Assembly: GCA_937958005.1 (NCBI GenBank)
Contig: CALGOB010000089.1
Coordinates: 1 to 63,509, forward strand
DNA: 63,509 nt
Direction: 5' to 3'
DNA from: an uncultured Cyclobacteriaceae bacterium
GTDB taxonomy: Bacteria > Bacteroidota > Bacteroidia > Cytophagales > Cyclobacteriaceae
The notes below the pieces were generated by a model that worked only from the letters and a program-made list of their open reading frames with translations, made no database searches and was not told the origin of the DNA. The position numbers were made by a program, and so were the translations under genes. This document shows, piece after piece, positions 1 to 8,997 of the stretch (its first letter is position 1; every line of letters begins with the position of its first letter).

Positions 1-29
1 AGCCCTTTTATCTTATTGATTTAATGTAA

Positions 30-138
30 TGAACCAACCCCGCCCCAAGGGTACAGGGTATCTATGGGCAATAATTTAATGATCGACTCAAGAGTCGGGG
101 CGCCCGGCCAGGGGAATTAATATCCCTTAGGGATTAAA
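30..138 (+). repeat. 109-bp three-hairpin interspersed repeat, copy 1
   Basis: First of four near-identical copies in the window; the others start at 2171, 33602 and 41966. The unit starts TGAACCAACCCC and ends GGGATTAAA. It contains three self-complementary segments: CCCCGACCCAA/GGGTACGGGG, CGACTC-aa-GAGTCG and ATCCC-tta-GGGAT. This copy is the most diverged in its first hairpin (GCCCC for GACCC, CAGGG for CGGGG). It lies just beyond the 3' end of the minus-strand gene at 171-710. There is no open reading frame in it. Confidence 0.85.
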
Positions 139-170
139 GTAACAATTCTTTCCTGTCCCTATTGATCATT

Positions 171-710
171 CTAACGTTTTGTTAACCAAAAACCTAACCA
201 AACACCTACTAATCCCCATGAAACTATTGTGTCTATCAAATAAGGTATTGTGTTACCTTCAAACCAGATACTCTCTAAATAACTGATGGACAAATATCCA
301 ATAATGCCAACCGACAATGAGGCAATAATTGCGGACATAAAAGAAAGGTCTCTAAACTTCATTAACATCCAAGAAAGCAAAAGAACGACTAAAAAATCGA
401 TGATATATCCTCTTCCCATATTGTATCCTAAATTCATAGTGAATTCCTTATGATAACTAACTATAGCCCAAGGTTTTCCAATCATTTTTTCAGTCAATGC
501 TTGTTCTTCGGCCGCAGAAGTACCTGGCTTTACTGTCGGCAGAAAATAACTACCTTCTTCTAAGTTATCCCCCAGTAATTCAAGGACTTTATCTTGATTA
601 GGTGTGTAGGCTAAATTAGGTGTATGCACTCCTAATAAGGACCAAGATAAAAATTGCCAAATAAATAAAATCAACCCTCCTACTAATGAAGCTATTATTA
701 ATTTTTTCAT
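171..710 (-). CDS. hypothetical integral membrane protein
   Basis: I do not recognise the family. The 179-residue product starts with a hydrophobic helix (about residues 5-28, following MKK), which may be a signal anchor. A soluble extracytoplasmic stretch of about 70 residues follows, and then three closely spaced hydrophobic segments (about 102-118, 124-146 and 155-176) ending in a basic KR tail. This fits a small four-helix inner-membrane protein. The gene stands alone: it is followed by repeat copy 1, and upstream is an intergenic gap leading to the next minus-strand gene. No catalytic motif is visible. Confidence 0.6.
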   Translation of the reverse strand: MKKLIIASLVGGLILFIWQFLSWSLLGVHTPNLAYTPNQDKVLELLGDNLEEGSYFLPTVKPGTSAAEEQALTEKMIGKPWAIVSYHKEFTMNLGYNMGRGYIIDFLVVLLLSWMLMKFRDLSFMSAIIASLSVGIIGYLSISYLESIWFEGNTIPYLIDTIVSWGLVGVWLGFWLTKR

Positions 711-843
711 AGTGTGTAGTGTTTAAAAAATAAAATTACTAGTTATTGATGTTCTTAATATACAGATAATTTAACAAACTACTTTCAATCATCAGTAGAA
801 AAACTATGATAAAACTAACTTTAAAAACCTATAAAACAGATAG

Positions 844-1458
844 TTAATCTCCCTTCAACCGTTTGTAATCACCGAAAAACCAAGTCTTCGGGCTTAGTTC
901 AGGATCATCCTCCCCGTAATACCCCCACCCTATAATCGTATAACTTTCAGGTGTAACAGTCTCCCTAAAATATTCAATCTTTAAAGGTTCTCTAATATCT
1001 CTTTCCCAGATAATAGTCTGATTTCCATCAGTGCTTCCATTATGTACAACTTGTTCATCTGGTTTATCAACAATACACAACAATTTACCATCAACCACCT
1101 TATTTACGCCACTACTCTTCACTACTTTCCCATCATATCGATCCGTTATTTCGACACGTTGAAAAAATGGATTTTCAGATTTATAAATTTGAGTTACTGC
1201 AATTGTCAAATCTGTTTTTAAAGGTAATTCTTGTAATAATTCGTAACTAATCTTTTTGGGCTGTACGTTTCCTTTTTGCTGTCCTCTTGTATCAGAATAT
1301 ACATAAAATGTTCCCTCCCATTTTCCATCTAATCCTTTAAAAACATTCTTGTATGGTTGACCTTGAGCAATAGTCAAATTAGAATTTATCAGCAGTTGTA
1401 GTATACAAATCAAGAAGACAAATGATGATTTATTAACTACTCTTTTAGCGCCTATCAT
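844..1458 (-). CDS. secreted protein of unknown function
   Basis: The 204-residue product starts at the ATG at 1458. A longer reading frame reaches further upstream, but this start gives a clean signal peptide (MIGAKR, a hydrophobic stretch, then cleavage near TIAQ|GQ). The mature part begins with a lipocalin-like or DUF1579-like opening (LDGKWEGTFYVYSD) and has alternating strands ending in a WFFGDYKRL motif. Short beta-rich proteins of this kind in Bacteroidota often bind small ligands, but that is only an analogy. The neighbours give no functional clue. Confidence 0.55.
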   Translation of the reverse strand: MIGAKRVVNKSSFVFLICILQLLINSNLTIAQGQPYKNVFKGLDGKWEGTFYVYSDTRGQQKGNVQPKKISYELLQELPLKTDLTIAVTQIYKSENPFFQRVEITDRYDGKVVKSSGVNKVVDGKLLCIVDKPDEQVVHNGSTDGNQTIIWERDIREPLKIEYFRETVTPESYTIIGWGYYGEDDPELSPKTWFFGDYKRLKGD

Positions 1459-1579
1459 AATTTTATTTTTTTGAGATACAATATAATTATGGAAGTAAAA
1501 CACTTTCACTAAAGTGAAAATTCCAAGTAGGGTAAAAGTAAAAGTTCTTGTATAAAAAGTAACAAAACACCAAATAAAT

Positions 1580-1774
1580 ATGGCGATAAGACAAAGAAAT
1601 TCTCGACGGAAAAATTTGATTTTAGCAATTGGAATTATGATTGCCATTGAACTTTTTGCAGGAAAAATGTTAGTAGGAGAATCGAAAAGTGATCTTTTTT
1701 CTAAAAAAGAAAAAGACATAGATTTAACCACGGTTACAACAAAAAATAATGAAGTTAATTCTTCTATTAACTAA
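1580..1774 (+). CDS. possible small membrane protein
   Basis: The 64-residue frame has an ATG start, a very basic N-terminus (MAIRQRNSRRKN), one hydrophobic helix (about residues 13-31) and a charged tail. It faces the divergent secreted-protein gene that starts at 1458 and does not overlap it once that gene's start is trimmed. There is no family assignment. It could be a chance frame in AT-rich intergenic DNA, or an N-terminal remnant of the decayed gene that follows. Confidence 0.3.
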   Translation: MAIRQRNSRRKNLILAIGIMIAIELFAGKMLVGESKSDLFSKKEKDIDLTTVTTKNNEVNSSIN

Positions 1775-1804
1775 TCAATAGTTTTCTTTTCTTTTGTATT
1801 CTTA

Positions 1805-2164
1805 TTGATACACTGGTTATCAACCAAAGTGAAGAACATTTTATCAGGATTAACATTAGTAATTCTCATCAAATCAGAGTGTGTAAGAAAATCATCCAAA
1901 CAATCTTTTGTAGGCCTTGTAAATTTAACTACCGCACAAGCCAACTATCAAACACCTGATTATATAATCTCATTCCATAAAGTGGTTTATTTCAATGATG
2001 AAATTGGCATAGACGTAAATATTCAAAACCTTTCCAAACAGTCAATTCTTATATCTCCTATGAATTGAAGGTATATCATTAGATATCATCAGGATAGTTT
2101 TGAAGAAAATGAACTGAACTATATCATAGATCCAACAGATAGAATATCATCGCTAAAAAAGTGA
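1805..2164 (+). pseudogene. decayed gene fragment with an in-frame stop
   Basis: A TTG-started frame reads for 87 codons to a TGA at 2066-2068. The same frame then continues without interruption to a second TGA at 2162, with protein-like composition on both sides of the first stop (for example YIISFHKVVYFNDEIGIDV before it and SFEENELNYIIDPTDR after it). This looks like a gene broken by a nonsense mutation and cut short by repeat copy 2, which begins seven bases later. The family is not recognisable. A TGA readthrough is possible but has no support. Confidence 0.35.
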
Positions 2165-2170
2165 GGCGAA

Positions 2171-2279
2171 TGAACCAACCCCGACCCAAGGGTACGGGGT
2201 ATCTATGGGCAATAATTTAATGATCGACTCAAGAGTCGGGGCGCCCGGCCAGGGGAATTAATATCCCTTAGGGATTAAA
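2171..2279 (+). repeat. 109-bp three-hairpin interspersed repeat, copy 2
   Basis: Full-length copy in the same orientation as copies 1 and 3. All three hairpins are intact: CCCCGACCCAAGGGTACGGGG with a one-base bulge, CGACTCAAGAGTCG, and ATCCCTTAGGGAT. It sits directly at the end of the decayed gene at 1805-2164. The 200 bases from its end to the first rhodanese gene hold no other feature I can see. Confidence 0.9.
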
Positions 2280-2483
2280 GCAGGTAAAAAAGTTTCTTTC
2301 TGGGAATAGACTATTTTAAGACCAGTGCTATATTGATTTATTTTAGGATGTCAGGTAGCAGTCATTAAAATAACAATTTCCATAATTTCAAAGGCCAAAA
2401 TAAAGAATAGATCCACTTATGTGACTTTAATCACTGAACAAAGTCTTTTCTACCTATAAATTGTTTTAAAAAGAGAGAATCTT

Positions 2484-2825
2484 ATGAGAATGATTGATGT
2501 TTTCAAACAAAAACCTGTACTACATGAAAATATAAGCCCTTCAAAGTTTAGTTTATTAATGAAGGATAAGGAGCATATAGTTTTAGATGTTAGAACACTT
2601 GATGAATTTGAAACCTACTCAATTCCCAAAGCAAAAAACATCGATTATTACGGTAGTTCATTTAAAAATAAGATAGAGTTATTAGATAAAACTAAATCTT
2701 ATTTAGTCTACTGTCGCAATGGGGCAAGAGCAAGAAAGACTTGCAGTATAATGGCTAATATAGGTTTTGAAAAATTGTACAATTTAAAAGGAGGAATAAA
2801 AGCATGGAAAAGTATAGACAATTAA
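2484..2825 (+). CDS. rhodanese-like domain protein, cytoplasmic
   Basis: The 113-residue product is a single rhodanese domain. It has the opening VLDVRTLDEFETYSIPKAKNI and the active-site loop CRNGARA with the catalytic cysteine, then the closing NLKGGIKAW motif. It has no signal peptide, so it should act in the cytoplasm as a sulfurtransferase or persulfide carrier. It is the first of three rhodanese genes in a row and overlaps the second by 22 bases, which implies translational coupling. The start could also be the ATG two codons later. Confidence 0.8.
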   Translation: MRMIDVFKQKPVLHENISPSKFSLLMKDKEHIVLDVRTLDEFETYSIPKAKNIDYYGSSFKNKIELLDKTKSYLVYCRNGARARKTCSIMANIGFEKLYNLKGGIKAWKSIDN

Positions 2826-3199
2826 GTCTACTTGTTTTATCTATTATGGCGCTAACATTTTATAATTGTTCAGCACAAGAATCAGTAAAAAGAGTCAGCA
2901 ATGAGGAGTTTTCTGAGGCGCTTAAACTCAACGGCATACAATTAGTTGATATAAGAACTCCAAAAGAAATTGCTGGAGGATATATTAAAGGAGCTTTAAT
3001 GATTAATTTTTATGATGACAATTTCAATGTAGAAATCAGCAAATTAGACAAAACTAAACCAATAGCAGTTTATTGTGCCAGTGGTGGAAGAAGTGCTAAA
3101 ACTGGGAAGATACTTAAAAAACTAGGCTTTACCTCTATATATGACCTCGCAGAAGGTTTTAAAGGATGGGAAAGAGCTGGATTTCCAATTACTAAGTAA
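2804..3199 (+). CDS. rhodanese-like domain protein, exported
   Basis: The 131-residue product begins with a signal sequence (basic start, then a hydrophobic run ending in NCSAQ). It could be cleaved by signal peptidase I after SAQ or, less typically, be a lipoprotein through that cysteine. The mature part is a single rhodanese domain (VDIRTPKEIAGGYIKGA) with an active-site loop CASGGRS and the closing LAEGFKGWERAGFP. It overlaps the preceding rhodanese gene in another frame, so the pair is probably one transcript delivering sulfurtransferase activity to both sides of the membrane. Confidence 0.8.
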   Translation: MEKYRQLSLLVLSIMALTFYNCSAQESVKRVSNEEFSEALKLNGIQLVDIRTPKEIAGGYIKGALMINFYDDNFNVEISKLDKTKPIAVYCASGGRSAKTGKILKKLGFTSIYDLAEGFKGWERAGFPITK

Positions 3200-3337
3200 A
3201 ACACTTAATTAATTCATAAGATATTTTTAACTTGGGAAGAAGTGATTCCCATATAGCAGGCTTCACGGAACAGGAGCAACTATTTAGTTAATTTATGGGT
3301 TTAGGTTAAAAGTACCAGCTAATTTTATTTCAATACA

Positions 3338-3841
3338 ATGCTAAGGAAAGTATTCATACTAATATTTTTAAGTTTATCTATAGGTAGTCATTTAGAGGCA
3401 CAAGAGGTAAAAAGTGGAACATATGATTACATGTTAAGCACTTTATTGGATCACTCTGTACCTGAAGTATCTGTAAGTGAAGTTAAAGATCAAGAAACAA
3501 TTTTATTGGATGCTAGGGAATCAAATGAGTTTTGGGTAAGTAAAATTGCTAGAGCCAGGTGGGTTGGTTATGATGATTTTTCTATTGATCGAGTAAAGGA
3601 TATTCCAAAAGATCAAAAGATCATCGTTTATTGTAGTGTTGGTTATCGAAGTGAAAAAATAGCGGAAAAATTACTAAAAGCTGGTTATTCAAATGTTTCC
3701 AACTTGTATGGGGGGATTTTTGAATGGGTTAACCAAGGGAAAGATATCCTTGATTCATTGGAAAGGAAAACTTTTAATGTTCATGCCTATAATAGGGCTT
3801 GGGGTGTTTGGTTAAACAAAGGAAATAAGATCTACAGATAA
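3338..3841 (+). CDS. rhodanese-like domain protein, periplasmic
   Basis: The 167-residue product has a signal peptide (cleavage near LEAQ|EV), then a rhodanese domain with LLDARESNEFWVSKI and an active-site loop CSVGYRS containing the cysteine. The C-terminal extension of about 35 residues (NVHAYNRAWGVWLNKG) is not part of the standard domain. It is separated by 138 bases from the previous rhodanese gene, so it may have its own promoter. All three paralogues keep the active-site cysteine. Confidence 0.78.
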   Translation: MLRKVFILIFLSLSIGSHLEAQEVKSGTYDYMLSTLLDHSVPEVSVSEVKDQETILLDARESNEFWVSKIARARWVGYDDFSIDRVKDIPKDQKIIVYCSVGYRSEKIAEKLLKAGYSNVSNLYGGIFEWVNQGKDILDSLERKTFNVHAYNRAWGVWLNKGNKIYR

Positions 3842-3922
3842 ATTTCAGTAATTTGGTAATATTAGTCACCTCTTTATAATCATGATATACGTTAATTTCA
3901 ATGTATAAAAAACAAAATTCTT

Positions 3923-4792
3923 TTGGAAGAAATCATTCAAATTATACAGGAAAGCTACAGTGGCTATTTTAACTTCCTTTTAAATGAAATATTAAATCCT
4001 TCTTGGCATAATTACTTCTATTGGTTGATAGGTATTTCCGGGTTTTTCTTTCTACTGGAGGTTATTACCCCTTGGAGAAAAGATCAGTCTAAATTTAGAA
4101 AAGGTTTTTGGATGGACTTTTTCTACATGTTCTTCAATTTCTTTATTTTTTCATTGATTATATACAATGCAGCTTCTGATGTTGCTGTTCATTTTTTTAA
4201 TGAATTACTAGCAAAAATCGGTGTCACTAACTTGCTTTCTTTTGAAGTGATGAGTTGGCCTATTTGGGCACACTTTTTAGTTGGATTTGTAGTCAGGGAT
4301 TTTGTTCAATGGTGGACACATCGCCTGCTTCATAAGGTTCCTTTTTTATGGGAATTTCATAAAGTTCATCACTCCATTGAAGAAATGGGATTTGCTGCCC
4401 ACTTAAGATATCACTGGATGGAAAATATTGTCTACAGAACGATTGAGTATATTCCATTGGCCATCATTGGCATAAGTTTGAGAGATTTTTTTATCATCCA
4501 TGTTTTTACACTTGCAGTTGGTCATTTTAACCATTCCAACCTCAAATTAAATTTAGGTTTTTTAAAATACCTATTCAATAATCCTCAAATGCATATATGG
4601 CACCATGCTTACGACCTTCCTGAAGACAGAAGCACTGGGGTTAATTTCGGACTTACACTCAGTATTTGGGATTATCTATTCAAAACTAACTACATACCTC
4701 ATGATGGAAAAGATATTAAATTGGGCTTTCCTGGCATAGAGGAATTCCCAAAAGATTTTGTAGGCCAAAATAGTCATTTGAAAAAGAAATAG
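3923..4792 (+). CDS. sterol desaturase / fatty acid hydroxylase family protein
   Basis: The 289-residue membrane enzyme belongs to the di-iron FA_hydroxylase superfamily. The histidine clusters are visible: HRLLH near residue 137, HKVHH near 150, a later HFNHS, and HIWHH near 235. Two hydrophobic blocks precede them. The substrate cannot be read from sequence; family members act on fatty acids, sterols, carotenoids or alkylglycerols. The start is a TTG, because the frame upstream holds no ATG before a stop at 3893 and the N-terminus matches the family. It ends 15 bases before the convergent NRPS gene, so membership of the NRPS cluster is possible but not indicated. Confidence 0.8.
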   Translation: MEEIIQIIQESYSGYFNFLLNEILNPSWHNYFYWLIGISGFFFLLEVITPWRKDQSKFRKGFWMDFFYMFFNFFIFSLIIYNAASDVAVHFFNELLAKIGVTNLLSFEVMSWPIWAHFLVGFVVRDFVQWWTHRLLHKVPFLWEFHKVHHSIEEMGFAAHLRYHWMENIVYRTIEYIPLAIIGISLRDFFIIHVFTLAVGHFNHSNLKLNLGFLKYLFNNPQMHIWHHAYDLPEDRSTGVNFGLTLSIWDYLFKTNYIPHDGKDIKLGFPGIEEFPKDFVGQNSHLKKK

Positions 4793-4807
4793 ACATCAGT
4801 CCATTTC

Positions 4808-7800
4808 TTATAGATCATCTTCTAGCAGCATCTTTTCTATTTTAACTTCTAAATAGTTAGCCAATAATGAAATAGTTTGTGTTTCAAACACAGCATTTAT
4901 AGGTATATCAATTTCTAGTTGCTCTCTAATTCTAGCGGCTATTCTTATGGCGATCAAAGAATGTCCCCCAAGTTCTAAAAAGCCATCATCCACACTTATG
5001 TTTTCAAAGCCAAATACATCAACCCATATCTCAGCAATGAACTCTTCCATCTCATTTCTAGGAGCTACAAATAGTTTCTCCTCATTTCTTGAATTTGAAT
5101 TATCCTCATACTGAGATATCAGTAATTTCATATCTATTTTACCGTTAGGAGTAAGAGGCATTTCACTGACTGGCACAAAACTAGACGGAATCATGTATTC
5201 AGGTAATAACTTAGATAATTTAAGTTTGATTTCTGCAGCATCTATGAATTCTGCAACTACTAAGAATGCTACTAGTTTCTTATCTATAGGTTTATTTTCA
5301 ACTAAAATTACTTTCACTTTTAAAACTAAGGGTAATTTTAAGAGTACATTCTCAATTTCTCCTAACTCAATTCTAAACCCTCTTAATTTTACTTGAAAAT
5401 CACTTCTTCCATGATAGTTTAATACACCATCCTTGTTAAAAGAAGCTAAATCACCTGTCCTGTAAATTTTAGTCTTACCACTTTTGTCAAAAGGGTTTTT
5501 AATAAAGCGTTCATTAGTTAATTCCTCATTATTAAGGTATCCTTTAGCTAACTGAACCCCTCCTAAATACAAGTCTCCAACAAACCCTAATGGAACTGGA
5601 TTTAAACTCTTGTTTAATAGGTAAACTTGGGTATTACTAACAGGTTTTCCTATAGGAACCTGATCATAACCGTCACTAAGATCACAAGTCCAATGAGTGA
5701 CATCTACCGCTGCTTCTGTAGGCCCATATAAGTTATGAAGTTTGGTAGTTTTTAAATGATTAAGAAAATTCTGTGCCATTGCTTTTGGCAAGGCTTCCCC
5801 ACTGCTAAAAACATGCTTTAAGGAATTACATTTATCCAAATTAGCATGTCTTAGAAACAAGGATAACATAGAAGGTACAAAATGGGTAATTGTTATCCCT
5901 TCTGTAAAAATTAATTCTTGGAGGTATAGATTATCTTTATGGCCTTCTGGTCTAGCAATCACTAATTGTGCACCTGTAATAAGTGGCCAAATAAATTCCC
6001 AGACAGAGACATCAAATGAGAAAGGAGTTTTTTGAAGGACTTTATCCTTTTTATCAATAGGAAAAGTGTCTTGCATCCATAAGATTCTATTCTTAATTGC
6101 TTGATGCCCTATCATTACTCCTTTGGGTTTCCCTGTAGAACCTGAAGTATAAATTACGTAAGCAGTATTGGTTAATTTTGTGTCACTGGTATAAGTATTT
6201 TTTTGTTTTGAAATATCTTCTCTTTCATCTTTTAAGCAAACATAGTCTTCAATAAAATCCCTAAAACCAGACAGGTGTGTTTTTCTAGTCACAATCAATT
6301 TAACTTGACTATGCCTTACCATATAATTAATTCTATTTTCTGGGTAAGTAGGTTCTAAAGGTAGATAAGCAGCACCTACTTTTTGAATAGCCATGATACC
6401 GATGACCATTTCAAATGATCTATTAAGCATTAAACCAACAACGTCTCCATTTTTGACCCCTCTATACTCTAAATAATTAGCTAGTTGATTACTTCTTTCA
6501 TTGAGTTCTGCATAACTGATTACTTCATTTTCGTATTTTAGTGCAGGTATATCAGGAGATATTTGTGCTTGTTTTTCAAATAAGTTAATCAGAGTACCTT
6601 CTTCCTCATATTCTTTATCTGTGTTGTTAAATTCTTTTAAGATTTTATCGGAGGCATGCTCATCCAATAATTCACATTCTTTCAGACTTAAACTTGGGTT
6701 TTCAATTAACTGATCTAATAGACTTATAAATAAGTTTATGATGTACTTCCTAGTATCTTCATCAGGAAAGATATCGTTATTAAAATCACAATAAAGTGTA
6801 TAATTTTCAGAAGCTGTAAAATCTGCGATCTGAATTTTCATGTGATGCTGAGCATCTATATGATTGGGCAGTAACCAATTTACATCTGTTGGTATTTGAT
6901 CAAAATCTTTGAAGACAACAGGGATAAAATTTAATACCACCTGAAAACTTTTAACTATTTCAGCTGTGCTCAATCCAGCTTGAGCATGTTTTAATAGGTT
7001 AAAAGTTTCATCTCTTGTCTTTTGGAATAGGGTATAAAAAGTTTCCTCTGGACTTATATCAACAGAAGTAGGAAACATTTCCATAAATAAGCCAGCGGAA
7101 GCCTTCTCTTCTCTAGTCCTTCTATTATGGAAAGGCAACCCAAGTGCCACTTCATTAGATTCGCTTATTAAATGAATTAAAGTATAAGTTACTGTGGAAA
7201 AAATATTCATCAAAGTAACAGGTTTCATCAAGGATCGAAAACCATCCCTATTGACAAGTTCCTTTACTTTTTGAGTTCTTTCTAAACCTAAGTTAATTTG
7301 AATTCTTTCTGCTTTTGTTCCTGTATTTTTAACAATTTGGTTAGTCCAATTTATTGGATCAGGTAGATTAGAAACCTTCTCTTTCCAATAGGTCTTATTT
7401 AATTGAAGCCCATCATTGTCATTAGTATTTGCTTGCCCAAGCAAATATTTTTTTAATGTAGGTAATGAATTGATGGCATCACCTCTATCATGATCTAAAT
7501 GATAAACATACAATTCCATCAATCTATGATACAATACACCAAACGACCAGCCATCAGAGGTAATGTGATGTTCATTGAAATACCAAATGTAACCATTGGG
7601 TATTCTGAGAAGTGCTGAATCAAAAGTGACTTTATCTAATTGAAAAACTTCTATCTTCTTTGAATTTAGCCATAGATCTACTTCTTCTTCCCAATTATCA
7701 TGATTTTTCGAAAAATCAAAAATGGGTAAATCATAGTTAAAACATTCGGCTATCTGCTGAAAAGGCAAAGCATCTTCCACATGAATGGTAGTTCTCAGTG

Positions 7801-7966
7801 CGTCACTTTCTTCCCCAAGTAATTGAAATGCTTTCTTAAAAAGATCTTCGTTTATATTCCCTTTAATTTTGAAGGTAAACACCATATTGTACAATGGAGA
7901 ATCAGGGGATAATTGCTGACCCAACCAGATTAATTGCTGACTACTTGTAAGGGAAATTGGTAACAT
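4808..7966 (-). CDS. nonribosomal peptide synthetase, C-A(Ser)-T
   Basis: The 1052-residue product is one elongation module. The condensation domain (about 1-430) has an intact HHITSDGW motif at 133-140. The adenylation domain (about 455-950) has YTSGSTGKPKG, NLYGPTEAAVD, YRTGDLA, a RGFRIELGEIE core and the A10 lysine in NGKID. The carrier domain (about 965-1045) has LGGHS. Aligning the pocket to the PheA template gives DVWHFSLVDK, the serine code of EntF, so Ser is the likely substrate. There is no thioesterase, so the chain must pass to another protein. It is the last gene of the minus arm; its ATG lies directly against the stop of the carrier-protein gene. Confidence 0.93.
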   Translation of the reverse strand: MLPISLTSSQQLIWLGQQLSPDSPLYNMVFTFKIKGNINEDLFKKAFQLLGEESDALRTTIHVEDALPFQQIAECFNYDLPIFDFSKNHDNWEEEVDLWLNSKKIEVFQLDKVTFDSALLRIPNGYIWYFNEHHITSDGWSFGVLYHRLMELYVYHLDHDRGDAINSLPTLKKYLLGQANTNDNDGLQLNKTYWKEKVSNLPDPINWTNQIVKNTGTKAERIQINLGLERTQKVKELVNRDGFRSLMKPVTLMNIFSTVTYTLIHLISESNEVALGLPFHNRRTREEKASAGLFMEMFPTSVDISPEETFYTLFQKTRDETFNLLKHAQAGLSTAEIVKSFQVVLNFIPVVFKDFDQIPTDVNWLLPNHIDAQHHMKIQIADFTASENYTLYCDFNNDIFPDEDTRKYIINLFISLLDQLIENPSLSLKECELLDEHASDKILKEFNNTDKEYEEEGTLINLFEKQAQISPDIPALKYENEVISYAELNERSNQLANYLEYRGVKNGDVVGLMLNRSFEMVIGIMAIQKVGAAYLPLEPTYPENRINYMVRHSQVKLIVTRKTHLSGFRDFIEDYVCLKDEREDISKQKNTYTSDTKLTNTAYVIYTSGSTGKPKGVMIGHQAIKNRILWMQDTFPIDKKDKVLQKTPFSFDVSVWEFIWPLITGAQLVIARPEGHKDNLYLQELIFTEGITITHFVPSMLSLFLRHANLDKCNSLKHVFSSGEALPKAMAQNFLNHLKTTKLHNLYGPTEAAVDVTHWTCDLSDGYDQVPIGKPVSNTQVYLLNKSLNPVPLGFVGDLYLGGVQLAKGYLNNEELTNERFIKNPFDKSGKTKIYRTGDLASFNKDGVLNYHGRSDFQVKLRGFRIELGEIENVLLKLPLVLKVKVILVENKPIDKKLVAFLVVAEFIDAAEIKLKLSKLLPEYMIPSSFVPVSEMPLTPNGKIDMKLLISQYEDNSNSRNEEKLFVAPRNEMEEFIAEIWVDVFGFENISVDDGFLELGGHSLIAIRIAARIREQLEIDIPINAVFETQTISLLANYLEVKIEKMLLEDDL

Positions 7967-8206
7967 TTACGCTGGGAATGATAGTTTTAAAAATTCTACA
8001 ATCGCATTGACATCTACAAAATTTTCAATGAGCATTTCTTCTGGTGGAATGGACACATTAAATTCTTTTTCTAGAAAGGCAACAAGCTTTACAATTCCAA
8101 TAGAATCAATCAAACCACTATTTAATAGATCATCTTCTGGAGTAAGCTCCAAAGAACTATCAGATAAAATAGTTTCTTTTATATAGGTTAAAATTTCATT
8201 TTTCAT
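7967..8206 (-). CDS. stand-alone acyl/peptidyl carrier protein
   Basis: The 79-residue carrier protein carries the phosphopantetheine motif GLIDSIG, with the serine to be modified, in a DltC/AnaD-like sequence context. It should hold the amino acid activated by the stand-alone A enzyme two genes upstream while the flavoprotein oxidises it. Its start overlaps the end of the hydroxylase gene by four bases (ATGA type), and its stop touches the start of the C-A-T NRPS, so these genes are tightly co-translated. The PPTase encoded at 24964 in the other arm is the obvious activator. Confidence 0.9.
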   Translation of the reverse strand: MKNEILTYIKETILSDSSLELTPEDDLLNSGLIDSIGIVKLVAFLEKEFNVSIPPEEMLIENFVDVNAIVEFLKLSFPA

Positions 8207-8976
8207 AAGTTTACATTTTGTTGAATTGGTGTATAATCCCTTTTTACCATGTATTCTGGCCTGGGGTTACTAATATGTTTTGCTTTGTTACTTATTGGGT
8301 TATAAGTAAACATGAGTATTTTCCTATCATCATAATACATATTCTGAAATGAAGCATGTAGTAGGTTACTATGGAAAAACAAAACAGATCCCTTCTTGCT
8401 TTCTGTCGATTTTATTCCCCCATACGAATTAGTTACTTCTTTTAAAGTTTCAGGAGTAATTATGTACTTTAAATTCTCATCATGTACACCATCTGGATTA
8501 TTTAAGAGACATTCTATTCTACCATGTTTTTGGGTCCCAGGAACACATATTATGGGGCCACTAAATGCTGAAACATCCGAAAGGTAGATTGCTACCGTAA
8601 TCGCTTTTGCCTCCAGCATTCCATCTTCCTCCCAAAACGTAAAATCCTGATGCCAAGTCCAGACACCTGATGCTAGACTTTTCTTATTATTAAATTTGGA
8701 TTGAAACAGGTAAAACGGTTCATCAAATAGTGACATTAATGGTTCCACCAATGAACTATCAGAAATGAGTTCATTGATTTCTTCACTAAAAGTTTCCGGA
8801 GAAAAAATAGTCCTAATAGCCCCTGAATCATCTCTGAAAAATTCTGGCCCTACATTACCAGAAATTTCATTCAGAGCATCACTTAGCTTTTCCACCTTTT
8901 TATCTTCCAATACATCTTCCATTAACAAGTAGCCTTGCTTGTGGAATCTTGTAATATCTGCTGCTTCTATTTTCAT
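8203..8976 (-). CDS. PhyH-family Fe(II)/2-oxoglutarate dioxygenase
   Basis: The 257-residue enzyme belongs to the phytanoyl-CoA / ectoine / proline hydroxylase family. The sequence WTWHQDFTFWEEDGM gives the HxD iron ligands and LLHAS the distal histidine. Because Asp is present rather than Ala or Gly, it should hydroxylate and not halogenate in the manner of SyrB2. The family includes free-proline hydroxylases and EctD, so a proline or proline-derived substrate would fit the neighbouring cyclodeaminase and starter genes. It could also act on another residue of the peptide. The gene lies between the adenylation enzyme (21-base gap) and the carrier protein (four-base overlap). Confidence 0.85.
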   Translation of the reverse strand: MKIEAADITRFHKQGYLLMEDVLEDKKVEKLSDALNEISGNVGPEFFRDDSGAIRTIFSPETFSEEINELISDSSLVEPLMSLFDEPFYLFQSKFNNKKSLASGVWTWHQDFTFWEEDGMLEAKAITVAIYLSDVSAFSGPIICVPGTQKHGRIECLLNNPDGVHDENLKYIITPETLKEVTNSYGGIKSTESKKGSVLFFHSNLLHASFQNMYYDDRKILMFTYNPISNKAKHISNPRPEYMVKRDYTPIQQNVNL

Positions 8977-8997
8977 TATTCTAGTATGCTTATTCTA

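Noticed and set aside
1459-1731. N-terminal extension of the secreted protein gene beyond 1458
   Set aside because: The extension places about 90 residues before a clear signal peptide and overlaps the opposite small frame; the ATG at 1458 explains the protein better.
4808-7966. Condensation domain as a heterocyclization (Cy) domain making an oxazoline from Ser
   Set aside because: The motif is HHxxxDG, not the DxxxxD of Cy domains.
8203-8976. PhyH enzyme as a SyrB2-type halogenase
   Set aside because: The iron motif is HQD with the aspartate present; halogenases have Ala or Gly there.
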